This document shows positions 1 through 15,403 of a DNA stretch of 64,000 bases, piece after piece (position 1 is the stretch's first letter; each line of letters opens with the position of its first letter). The notes under the pieces are model-generated. The model had not been told where the DNA came from. It saw only the letters and a list, made by a program, of their open reading frames with translations, and did no database searches. A program made the translations under genes and the position numbers. This stretch comes from Isoetes taiwanensis (taxonomy: Eukaryota > Streptophyta > Lycopodiopsida > Isoetales > Isoetaceae). The stretch lies in assembly GCA_021234155.1 (NCBI GenBank), contig JAJEKV010000017.1, forward strand, positions 16,410,416 to 16,474,415, written 5' to 3'.

Positions 1-691
1 CCTGGTTGTGGGTGGCGGGGCTAGACCGGTGGAATAAGGGGGACTTGTCCCATCACTGACTGATCCCTCTGATGTGTAAAGCCTACCAAGGATCTAAGCT
101 GGCTAGGCTTAATGGTTTGCCACTGCGTGTGGGCAAGGCATGAGCTCGACACCTCTTGGGTGATGCGTCACCTTCAATGAGGTTCAAGTCGAATACGGGC
201 AGTGGCCCTCTAGCCGCCTGTGACGGGCATGCATGCCTCTGGAGGGGTGGAGACTCTCCTCCTGCCTCATCGGGACTGGGGAGATGCAACCCAGCAGTAG
301 CCCCTTTGGCTATGCACCCGGCAGGCTACGGTCCAGCCCCAAGACTCTTCAATCTACTCTGCAAAGTGTGCACGGGAGGGGCGGATGGAGTGGACTACCC
401 AACAGCCATGTTCCTATGCCAGCCCAATCCAATTGCCATAAATTCTGTCTGCATTGACTTCTGGAGGCCCAAGCCGTCAGTCCATATCTTAGAGTTTGAG
501 CCCTTGGGTAGGATCCCCCATGTGATGATGATGTTATTGATATGCTATTACATGTATGTTATGATGTGGTCATCCTTCGAGGTGACTTTGTTGATGTAGT
601 GCTTATGTTTACTTACGCTTCCGCAGCTAGGACAGCCCCGAGGGAAGACGGAGCAAATGACCCATCCATTCTTCCTCATTGATCCATTGTC
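1..691. other. Unassigned sequence at left edge
   Basis: No protein family, RNA gene or repeat partner could be recognised here. Open frames on both strands are short and overlap one another, which suggests chance. The segment ends where the 0.9 kb direct repeat begins at about 692. Confidence 0.4.
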
Positions 692-1592
692 AAGGATTGG
701 TATCAGGTGGATGGCCCCTGTCAGCTTGGCTGCCAGGGGGATGAACTCCGCCTTCTGATACGATGGGAGCATCGTAGAGGAAGTAGGGGACGTCACACCC
801 AGGGAAAATTGGGTGCCCACCCAGTTTGTTTCCCGGGGGCACTCTTGGTCTAAGGCAACTAAGTAACCCTCTTGACAAACTGGGCGCCCGCCCTATTGGC
901 CCTCGGACATACATTTTTTGGCAGTGCACAACCAACTCCAAAGGGCAAATTGCCCAGTTTGACCCTTGGTGTTATCTAATGTCATTGTCTCTAGGCTTTC
1001 TCTGATGTCTTTGTATGCAGGCAAAAAATATCGATCTAATCGGATTTTTAATTATGTGCAAAACAAATGGCAAGGACAAAACATACTGCCAGGTTAGCCA
1101 GTGACTGCCCTCGCTTAGCTCAAGCTGTATTGATGCTACCAAAGAGTAGTACAATGGCATTGACATGGTACCCGAAGAAATGTAAGAAGTTTTGGTGTAT
1201 TGAAATCGGAAACCTACACCTTGGATCCTCCACTAACCACCTGAAGGAATTATGCATCAACTTTGCTAACCCCAAAACAAAGAAGTCGCATAATATGGGT
1301 ATCGTCGTTGACATGGCGATATCGACTAATACAGAGGATCAGATTATAGCTGATATCGAAGACACGGTAGACAAGACCCTCTAGATAGTTACTATCCACC
1401 ACTTATGAGGGCAAGTATCGACGACATCGAGCAATCATGTGCACACAAGGGCTAGTTATTGCCCTCCTCTACACGAATATTGAGAGTTCGGGTATTTCGA
1501 AGCCCGATAATGTAGTAGATGTTTTTTTTTTGCGATGAGGCAATGGATAATTGACCATAAGTAGAACATATCAAAGGCATTATATATGGAGT
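692..1592. repeat. 0.9 kb direct repeat, copy A
   Basis: This segment is almost identical to 2393-3280. I saw fewer than about 15 substitutions plus a 12-bp indel near 1312-1323. It begins AAGGATTGGT and ends ATATATGGAGT in both copies. It contains three GC-rich imperfect palindromes (803-836, 874-904, 943-965) and a 105-codon ORF. The tract just inside its left edge, TGGTATCAGG, resembles the initiator-Met primer site of plant retroelements, but no LTR was found beside it. It is probably part of a transposable element that continues to about 5.6 kb after copy B. Confidence 0.85.
1067..1384 (+). CDS. Element ORF with histone H3-like N-terminus (copy A)
   Basis: A 105-codon ORF starts MARTKHTAR, which matches the first nine residues of histone H3 (MARTKQTAR) except for H in place of Q. 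Similarity to H3 then stops: there is no K9/K14 region and no histone fold. The rest is basic then acidic and unrecognised, ending TVDKTL. It lies wholly inside the repeated 0.9 kb segment and is probably the N-terminal exon or a truncated ORF of a transposable element. A coding role is uncertain. The second copy at 2768 has I in place of T at position 7, so the match is not maintained between copies. Confidence 0.4.
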   Translation: MARTKHTARLASDCPRLAQAVLMLPKSSTMALTWYPKKCKKFWCIEIGNLHLGSSTNHLKELCINFANPKTKKSHNMGIVVDMAISTNTEDQIIADIEDTVDKTL

Positions 1593-2390
1593 CTCTCGGC
1601 TACCTAAAACCATTCCTCATTCCTTGCTGCTGAAACAAAAATGCTCATGGCAATGCATCTGAGAAATCAACTTCGGCAAAAACGGCAAGCAAAAGGGGCT
1701 TCTACATGTCGCAAATTCAGACAAGAGTTTCAGCAATAATTTATGCATCCAACTGATGCATTTGCAATGGGGAAGAAAAGGGAGAAACTGAAATGGGTGA
1801 AGGTCGCAGTTGTCCTCCAAAATCAGAAGCAAGAACTGCCGCTGCCTATGCCGAATATGTCATCGCCAGCCACAAACACAAACCCAGAAGGCGAATTGTA
1901 CGCCGCTCCAACTGTCCAAACGCCTGCATCGGGTTGTTCTTCACAGCCCCCGTGAAGCCAAGAGCTTCTATTTCCGACCATGCAGAGCAGGGACAAAAAA
2001 AAGAATGCCACTCAGACCATAAAGAAAAAAAATTCGTAGTTCCCATTTTTCCGGCCCACCTACGCCCAAATCTTAGGAAAGAGATATTTTGGGAGCGTAT
2101 TGGGTAAGATTTAGGCAACAAATATCGCCTTATAGAAAGAGGAACCAATCTCATAATACTGAATGAAGGAAAAACCTCAGCTCAAAAACAAGGAGCAAAA
2201 AGAGAAACAACTAGGATTACAATAGCAAAAAAACAAAAAAAAACCACCACCAGTGAATTATAGGGTGTTTTAGTAATTTTTTAAATCAAGTAAAATATTC
2301 CTCAAATTCTGGTAATTATCAACAGATTATGCACTTAAACAATACATTATAAATCATACAAGTTTTTATAAAACAAATAGAACAACACAA
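1593..2390 (-). mobile_element. Non-autonomous HUH-element derivative, copy 1
   Basis: This 0.8 kb segment starts CTCTCGGCTACC and recurs at 14598-15403 with high identity. Read on the minus strand, its middle part matches the 5' region of the HUH-endonuclease element at 42080-42345. Shared pieces include GGCGTAG followed by GGCCG, TATGGTCTGAG, and GGGGGCTG followed by CCCGATG. It has no HUH domain, so it is read as a deletion derivative of that family. It lies exactly between the two 0.9 kb direct repeats. Its outer ends are defined only by where similarity stops. Confidence 0.6.
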
Positions 2391-2392
2391 TA

Positions 2393-3280
2393 AAGGATTG
2401 GTGTCAGGTGGATGGCCCCTGTCAGCTTGGCTGCCAGGGGGATGAACTCCGCCTTCTGATACGATGGGAGCATCGTAGAGGAAGTAGGGGACGTCACACC
2501 CAGGGAAAATTGGGTGCCCACCCAGTTTGTTTCCCGGGGGCACTCTTGGTCTAAGGCAACTAAGTAACCCTCTTGACAAACTGGGCGCCCGCCCTATTGG
2601 CCCTCGGACATACATTTTTTGGCAGTGCACAACCAACTCCAAAGGGCAAATTGCCCAGTTTGACCCTTGGTGTTATCTAATGTCATTGTCTCTAGGCTTT
2701 CTCTGATGTCTTTGTATGCAGGCAAAAAATATCGATCTAATCGAATTTTTAATTATGTGCAAAACAAATGGCAAGGACAAAACATATTGCCAGGTTAGCC
2801 AGTGACTGCCCTCGCTTAGCTCAAGCTGTATTGATGCTACCAAAGAGTAGTACAATGGCATTGACATGGTATCCGAAGAAATGTAAGAAGTTTTGGTGTA
2901 TTGAAATCGGAAACCTACACCTTGGATCCTCCACTAACCACCTGAAGGAATTATGCATCAACTTTGCTAACCCCAAAACAAAGAAGTTGCATAATATGGG
3001 TATCGTCGTTGACACTAATACAGAGGATCAGATTATAGCTGATATCGAAGACACGGTAGACAAGACCCTCTAGATAGTTACTATCCACCACTTATGAGGA
3101 CAAGTATCGACGACATCGAGCAATCATGTGCACACAAGGGCTAGTTATTGCCCTCCTCTACACGAATATTGAGAGTTCGGGTATTTCGAAGCCCGATAAT
3201 GTAGTAGATGTTTTTTTTTGCGATGAGGCAATGGATAATTGACCATAAGTAGAACATATCAAAGGCATTATATATGGAGT
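2393..3280. repeat. 0.9 kb direct repeat, copy B
   Basis: This is the second copy of 692-1592, in the same orientation. Here the element sequence continues past the repeat end into 3281-5640. Copy A breaks off at the same point into the non-autonomous HUH derivative. This layout suggests that copy B keeps the original element context and copy A is a tandem duplicate. Confidence 0.85.
2768..3073 (+). CDS. Element ORF with histone H3-like N-terminus (copy B)
   Basis: This 101-codon ORF is the counterpart of 1067-1384. It starts MARTKHIAR and lacks four residues near the C-terminus because of a 12-bp deletion. No conserved domain was recognised. It is probably a truncated transposable-element ORF. 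Confidence 0.35.
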   Translation: MARTKHIARLASDCPRLAQAVLMLPKSSTMALTWYPKKCKKFWCIEIGNLHLGSSTNHLKELCINFANPKTKKLHNMGIVVDTNTEDQIIADIEDTVDKTL

Positions 3281-5640
3281 ACCATGGGAAGACTCAACAA
3301 AAGATATACAATTCAAAGTGGCTGAAAACAAGATGCGACCCCTCTAAGAAGGTCGAGGTAGAGCAAAGCACGAAGAAATCCTGGACCCCAGCACTGGAGA
3401 GTGTAGCAGAGAAGAAGAAAAGGATGTCCATCAAGGGGACAACAAGTACACCTAAGCTATTGCTTGGTGGAATGAAGAGGCCTGTCGATCTCCTGATAGT
3501 AGTGCTCAAGAGGGAGAAAACTTCGAAGGTGTTGAACTGCAGGAGCTAATGAAAGTGGAAAAACATCTAAGGAAGGAGCTAATTGAACAATCATCCTCTT
3601 AATGGCCCCGTCCAGCCACTCCTCCCTCCAGTTCACATGAAATGAGTGGTGAGAGTGATGGCGATAGTGATTCTGAGCAGCTGGGATTGCAAATAGTAAA
3701 GGAGTCAACTTATTATGGCAAACTGACGCAGGGCATGAGCTGACATAGAGCATGAGGATGTCTTCTTTGAGCAGGTGCAGCAACTCCGTAATCAGTGGGC
3801 CATTTATGGCAAACCGAAGAAAGGCAAGCCCGGGCGGTCACAGACTGGTCCTTACTCGGTGAGTTTCTCTTTAATTATTCTTTTCTTAGGCACTCACCTT
3901 TGGACAAATTGGGCGGGCACCCAGTTTAGCTTGTAGTGGGCATCTTCCTTCTAGTGCAAGTGACTAACACACCTCCGGGCAAATTGGGCGCCCATCCGGT
4001 TTGGTCCTCCAGGGTCCTTTACTGCCCATGCAAAACCACCCTCGCCGGGTGAAATTGGACGCCCACACAATGTCATCCTGAAGGGGGTATTGTTCAAGCC
4101 TTGGTAGACCTCTGAAAAATGTATTTGCTTGGGGAGCCCGTGGCCAAATAAGGCGGGCACCCGATTTGACCCCCACAGGGATATGATCTAACACTTAATA
4201 TAACTGCAATGGATGTATTACCATGGGGACCACATGGGCAAATTGGGTGGGCGCCCGATTTGACACATGCTGGGATATTGGTTCACTCATAAATCTCCAT
4301 GTGGTGTCTTGTTTTAGGGATTCACTGGGCAAATAGGGCATCCACCCAATTTCCCGACAGGGGGCTAATTCTTTTTTTAGTCAATAAGTGGTCAAGCATG
4401 CTTCTGCCTATCTTACTATCTCCATCTATGTGTTGCGGAATTGGGTTGCCATAGCCAAGCAGACTCTAGGGAATAGGCCCATGTGTGAATATGATTACTT
4501 TGCCTACTTGGACGAGGAGACATGGGCTATGTGCAAGGAGATGGCTTAGTTGTTTTAAGAAGATCGCGTGGAGGATGAAAAGGGAGAAATAATCGAAGTG
4601 AAAGATCGTCTAAGAATGTTTACAAACAACAATTGGCATTGTTTGAAGTCGATGCATCCAATGGACTTGCAGAGACTGCTGGGCAAGATCAAAGCAGGCA
4701 CCACCTTTCTTAAAGGCAGCAAATCCTATACAAGAAGGAGGACCATGAAGGCGAGGGCCCTCGAGCTGAAGACAATTGATATTGTGGAGCGCACAGTCTC
4801 AAAGATGGGAGGAAAGAACAGTTCAAGGACATGGCTAGCATTTGGAAGGTGCATCCCATCTTCACGGAGAATGTAATGCTTATGTTTGCAAATAGTGTCA
4901 GTGGATGGACAGAGAGCCACAAGGAAAGTGAGAAGGAGACCCTTCTAGAAGCGATAGTTGCTAAGGTGAACCAGTATCTTCATGGACTGATGGAGGAGGG
5001 CGACAAGAGTTTCACGTGTTATCAAGTAAGTCCTCTAGGGATGTGTATTGATGCAGTCAATACATCAGCACACTTCATAGGCTATGATTTTAGGAACATG
5101 AGAACTTTTTAAAACTATGGAAGACTATCAAAAGTTCTTGGATCAGATAGTATAATGACTGACCAGCAAATTTACTGGATCAAAATATGTATCACACCGG
5201 ATCATCTCAATGAGTGCTTGGCTGTCATGAAGACTATAGATGGTGGTAGTCGTGTATGGATCGAAGTATACCAGGATTCAACATGAAGACTAACTCAACA
5301 TCTAGGGTGCATGAGCTTCAGAGTCTTGTGTTATTGATGTACATGGCAAGAGAGCAAACGACTATGCCAGTCTTGAATGATCTGAACCTTTGTTTCACGA
5401 GTGTTGACCATCCTCAGCAGCATTTGAAGTTTCCAGAACATTTCAGAGAGGCAGATGGCATTGAAGAGAATTTTCCAGACGTTGATTGTACAACAGATAA
5501 GGTTCTAGTCAAATTGGTCGTCCGCCCTATTTCATCATACTTCTTGTTGAACTTAATGTGTATGTCTTTTGCAGCATATTGGCTATACCGTTCTTGGTAC
5601 GAGAAGGGTATTGGTGGTGGGGAGGGGCTCTAGTGCCGAA
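3274..5640 (+). mobile_element. Degraded transposable element, lysine-rich ORF fragments
   Basis: Continuous with repeat copy B, this stretch holds short plus-strand ORFs rich in Lys, Arg and Glu (3274-3549, 4568-4876, 4831-5112, 5256-5633). They look like pieces of one decayed protein. None shows a reverse transcriptase, transposase or integrase motif that I can recognise. Between them lies the palindrome array at 3902-4355. The element class is unknown; it belongs with the H3-like ORF upstream. Confidence 0.4.
3902..4355. repeat. Array of GC-rich imperfect palindromes
   Basis: Six copies of a roughly 28-bp motif occur at about 3902-3930, 3977-4007, 4048-4075, 4142-4172, 4236-4264 and 4327-4355. 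The core reads CAAATTGGGCGGGC then CCCAGTTTG, and the left half is nearly the inverse complement of the right half, so each can fold into a hairpin. The same motif occurs three times in each 0.9 kb repeat and once near 5508-5532. Spacing is irregular, about 70-95 bp. Function is unknown. Confidence 0.7.
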
Positions 5641-5921
5641 TCAATTGGACTCGAGGACATGCATATGCAAGTCAATGATGGAAGGTGGCACAGTCTTTGA
5701 TTTATTTTCTGGTGGTCCATTCAGCAGAAGCTCGTTCTGAATATTTGAACATCTTGAGATAATATTGGACGAGAAAAGATCAAAGGCTCGAGCCCAACAA
5801 CAATTAGTTTTGGGAAAAAAAGAAATATGCTGCATCCAAGGCTCAAGGAACACCTACACGCCCAGCACAGCCATGTCTTTTCTCTCAGAAAACAAGAGAG
5901 GAGGCACAATCTATGCTTCGG

Positions 5922-6345
5922 TGTAACATTCCTAACCGACATGCCTTTAGCCAACTGGGCAAAACCGTCTAGACGTTTATGAGTAGTCGCTTCTATCTAT
6001 TTATGCCGGTGTCTCCTAGAACTATTGCTCGTCCTCAAGCATCACAAACCATAGACCACCCCATCTCATGGTGCCCAAGACCAAGTCATGACCTACCGTC
6101 CAACGGTATTACGGGTCATACTTGCCCCCATGGAAACTCGAACTTGAGCCCTGCTCTGATACCAAATGTAACGTTCCTAACCGACATGCCCTTAACCAAC
6201 TGGGCAAAACCGTTTAGACATTTATGAGTAGTCGCTTCTACGCATTTATGCCGGTGTCTCAAGAACGTGACACCCAGATTTACTCGAGCGGTCTCCATGG
6301 ATCTGTTACAATCTCTCCCACTAGAACTACGCTCGTCCTCGAGCA
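5922..6345 (-). mobile_element. TRIM-like LTR element (minus strand)
   Basis: Two direct copies begin TGTAACRTTCCTAACCGACA, at 5922 and 6167. The right one (5' LTR in element orientation) runs to about 6345. The left one, ending near 6041, lacks about 60 bp. On the minus strand the tract next to the right LTR is TGGTATCAGAGCAG (6151-6164), the standard primer site for initiator-Met tRNA, two bases from the LTR end. A purine-rich tract precedes the other LTR. The internal part is about 125 bp and has no coding capacity. No matching target duplication was found, so one end may be rearranged. Confidence 0.65.
6151..6164 (-). other. Primer binding site (tRNA-iMet) of the 6 kb TRIM
   Basis: TGGTATCAGAGC on the minus strand is complementary to the 3' end of plant initiator-Met tRNA. 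It sits two bases from the LTR edge at 6167. Confidence 0.75.
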
Positions 6346-8238
6346 TAAATGTCTACTTTAATAATGTATAATAAAATATTCCTAGTGCTTTCAAAGTGGT
6401 AGGATGCCGATGGTGTAAAAGCACGAATTCATTAATTAGATAAAATAGTGAGATTTTGAGAATTTTACAGCTCTCCGGGTCCACCATAAGCAAAAAGCGG
6501 TTCGCTTTATTTGAAATTGTCCCACCCAACATGGGCGGGAATAGAGAATTAGGTGCAGGCCATCCACTTTAAATTTTGCTGCGGGTACGACCATGAGTGG
6601 GTAGCGAGCAACCATGCCGGACCTGCTTTCTTCTCGTTCGGATCTCCGGATTTTCTCTGTCGTTTCCTTCGTTTCCAGACATTGCAGGATCTTATTACCA
6701 TGCAGGATCGCATCGCCATGCCAAAGAGTTTTTACAGGGCAAGAGTTTTTACAGGGCTTCCGGATCTTCAACGATCTTCAACAATTTTTTACAGGGCTTC
6801 CGGATCTTTAATATTTTTTGCCATAGCCAAGGCCATAGCCATGGCTTTCATTACAGGGTTTCGGATGTCATAGTTTCTGCAGATGCCATAGCAAAGGTCA
6901 TATCTCAAGGCCATAGCCAGGGCTTTTGTTACAGAACTTCAGATCTCAGTATTTATGTAGTGGCCATAGCCAGACCTTTTATTATAGGGCTTCTCGATCT
7001 CAATGCATTTACATTTTCTGTTTAACATAACCCATATTTGATGTTTACCTTATCTGCAAACAGGTCCAAGCAAGAACCAAGCACAGATTTCACATGCATC
7101 TTTTGAGCAACATAGCCATCCAAAAAGCTTATCGTGCATCGTGCAATGCAACAAGTAGCAAAAGCATTAGAAACAAATACTTGGTCTGAGTTTATGGTTT
7201 CAAAAGTTCAAGTTCAAACCGAGCAGTTTCTCATAGCTTTTGAGGCTAAACTTCTGATATGGTTTGCAGTTTACTATTCATCAAGAGGCCAATAATTAAA
7301 ACCCTCATTGTATGAAGGGAATTCTCTCTTTGTTTTAATCATGATACTAATGATAGTGGCCAAAAGCATACTAAAGAGGTGTGAAACTTATCCAATCGCT
7401 GACGCCTGCAACCAGCATCTCACAGAATGCCACTTTTGTAAAACCTTCTGAAAAGACTATGCATTTCCTTAAGAACCCAAGTAGATTACCAAGTAGAGCG
7501 ATTAGATTACTAAGTAGTTTCAGTAAACATGTGGGCCAGAAACAGGCTCAGGAATAATAGCACTTCCACATGAGCAGTTTCAAGTCTGGCAAATGCAGAA
7601 TCATTGAAGCCAGCAGAAACTCTATTTAACTCTCACAAATTATAAATCCAATCAGGGTTCACCTTTAAAGCCCAAGATTTTCCAAATCAATCTTCCAAAG
7701 CTCATGCCTTGCAAATTTCTAGAATCTCTGGCGAGACATGATCCCCCCTTTTGCATATGCATTATAAGGGATTAAATAAAAATCCCCACCCGTAACCCAC
7801 CAAATACATAAACCCAGCATTGGTTCTTACCTCGGTCCTGTTGAAAAATAATAAGGATGAGAAGGATGCTGTTGGAGCCGCATGCCAGAGTGAATATAAG
7901 CCGGGTGTAGAAGGCGGCCACAAAGGACGAAGGAGATAAAGAATTACCTGGATTTTTTGGAATATTCATGACCGTTGGATTGCTAAATATGAAATCCGAC
8001 GGTTGCTAATATTTTTGGCTTACGTGGCACGTGGACACTCTAGAATTGGAGCAAAAGTTGCACCTGGGGTTAGGCAACCCTGCCAATAAAACCAATTGTG
8101 AAAGCTTTATTCAAGACAAGAAGAGCAGCATTCTTTACACTATGAATTGAATATTCAGTAAAATAAAATATCTTCCGAACATTCACACATTCAAAAACCT
8201 TAAACCCAGAGATGGGCACTCCGGCTTGAGCTCAGGCT
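6346..8238. other. Intergenic region upstream of GYRB
   Basis: No gene was recognised. From about 6720 to 7000 there is a degenerate repeat built on CCATAGCC and on TTTTTACAGGGCTTCCGGATC, repeated imperfectly several times. The remainder is AT-rich. The GYRB promoter must lie near its right end, but I could not assign a TATA box with confidence. Confidence 0.5.
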
Positions 8239-13751
<5,513 letters not shown>

Positions 13752-14311
13752 ATTGTAACATAATGATACTAGTTGTACATATTGGGGACGTTATCCCCAG
13801 TTTTGGCAAATGATCTTCACTAACTTATTGACATCAATAGATGCGTGTCAAATTTTGATCCAAAACTATTTTGTTGGTTGTGAATGGTCGGCCCATCATC
13901 ATGGTCAAATCCCGCTCCCATATGGCGAAGATCTAGACGATTTGATAACAAGTGTTTAACAAGAACAAGTGTTAATGTTTTTTTCACGTTCATTGGATCC
14001 CAGAATAAAAGTGAGAATGTGCTAAATCAAGGGCAAGGGATTTTACACCTCACACCCCTATATAGCCCAACGCTCCCTATACGCCATATACATGTATAAA
14101 AATACATTTGCGAATGCGAAATACAAGTGCCATGAACCATTGCAAGGCAAGAAAATGTTTTTGCAATCAGACCAGAAGCTGGCAGAAGCTGCACAATCTG
14201 TCAGATCACAATCTATCCGAAGCTGCACAATCTACTAGACCTAAACCAAGGTATGATATCTGGTAACAAGCACCAGCGATGAAAAATGTTCTCCCAAATC
14301 CAAAGCCCAGT
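13752..14311. other. GYRB 3' flank
   Basis: AT-rich sequence after the gyrase stop codon. It presumably holds the 3' UTR, but no clear polyadenylation signal could be assigned. No other gene is visible. Confidence 0.5.
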
Positions 14312-14590
14312 GGAAGGAAGCGTCGAAGATGATAAAAGAGGGCCAAACCATTGCTCATTCTCTGCTTGCTGCAACGGAAATGGAAGCAAAGCAACCATAG
14401 ATTTGGAAGGAAGCGTCGAAGATGATAAAAGAGGGCCAAACCATTGCTCATTCTCTGCTTGCTGCAACGGAAATGGAAGCAAAGCAACCATAGATTTGGA
14501 AGGAAGCGTCGAAGATGATAAAAGAGGGCCAAACCATTGCTCATTCTCTGCTTGCTGCAACGGAAATGGAAGCAAAGCAACCATAGAGCA
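14312..14590. repeat. 93-bp tandem repeat, three units
   Basis: Three consecutive, almost identical 93-bp units start at 14312, 14405 and 14498 with GGAAGGAAGCGTCGAAGATG. Because 93 is divisible by three, frames on both strands stay open through the array, giving misleading 100-125 codon ORFs. Each unit contains CTCATTCTCTGCTTGCTG, which also occurs at the start of the adjacent non-autonomous HUH derivative (about 14629). The array therefore probably grew from that element's end. Confidence 0.9.
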
Positions 14591-14597
14591 ATGAAAC

Positions 14598-15403
14598 CTC
14601 TCGGCTACCTAAAACCATTCCTCATTCTCTGCTTGCTGAAACAAAAATGCTCATGGCAATGCATCCGAGAAATCAACTCTGGCAAAAGCGGCAAGCAAAA
14701 GGGGCTTCTACATGTCGCAAATTCAGACAAGAGTTTCAGCAATAATTTATGCATCCAACTGATGCATTTGCAATGGGGAAGAAAAGGGAAGAACTGAAAT
14801 GGGTGAAGGTTGCAGTTGTCCTCCAAAATCAGAAGCAAGAACTGTCGCTGCCTATGCCGAAGATGCCGAAGATGCCATCGCCAGCCACAAACACAAACAC
14901 CAGCAAATTGTACGCCGCTCCAGCTGTCCGGACGCATGCATCGGGCTGTTCTTAGTAGCCTCCGTGAAGTCAAGAGCTTCTATTTCCGACCATGCAGAGC
15001 AGGGACAAAAAAAAGAATACCACTCAGACCATAGAGAAAAAAAATTCGTAGTTTCCCTTTTTCCGGCCCACCTACGCCCATATCTTAGGAAAGAGATATT
15101 TTGGGAGCGTAATGGGTAAGATCTACGCAACAAACATCGCCTTATAGAAAGAGGAGCCAATCTCAGAATACTGAATGAAGGAAAAACCTCAGCTCAAAAA
15201 CAAGGAGCAAAAAGAGAAACAAGTAGGATTACAATAGCAAAAAAACCAAAAAAAGCCACCACCAGTGAATTATAGGGTGTTTTAGTAATTTTTTAAATCA
15301 AGTAAAATCTTCCTCAAATTCTGGTAATTATCAACAGATTATGCACTTAAACAATACATTATAAATCATACAAGTTTTTATAAAACAATAGGACAACACA
15401 ATA
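14598..15403 (-). mobile_element. Non-autonomous HUH-element derivative, copy 2
   Basis: This is the second copy of 1593-2390, running from CTCTCGGCTACC to ACAACACAATA with scattered substitutions and small indels. It includes an extra GCCGAAGAT repeat near 14860. The minus-strand reading shares the 5' region of the HUH-endonuclease element (compare 42080-42345). It carries no HUH domain. The left end adjoins the 93-bp array and the right end passes into AT-rich DNA. Confidence 0.6.

Noticed and set aside
692-705. Primer binding site (TGGTATCAGG) marking an LTR element start
   Set aside because: Only part of the initiator-Met complement matches and no LTR ends beside it. The like sequence at 48054 is also without an LTR.
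1067-1384. Histone H3 gene
   Set aside because: Only the first nine residues match. The histone fold and the rest of the tail are absent.
692-3280. An LTR retrotransposon with the 0.9 kb repeats as LTRs
   Set aside because: The repeats do not have TG/CA ends or a target duplication. Copy B continues into related element sequence, and the spacer is a separate dispersed repeat.
14206-14594. Three 102-124 codon ORFs with internal repeats on both strands
   Set aside because: They result from a 93-bp tandem repeat whose length is divisible by three. Open frames on both strands over the same bases argue against coding.
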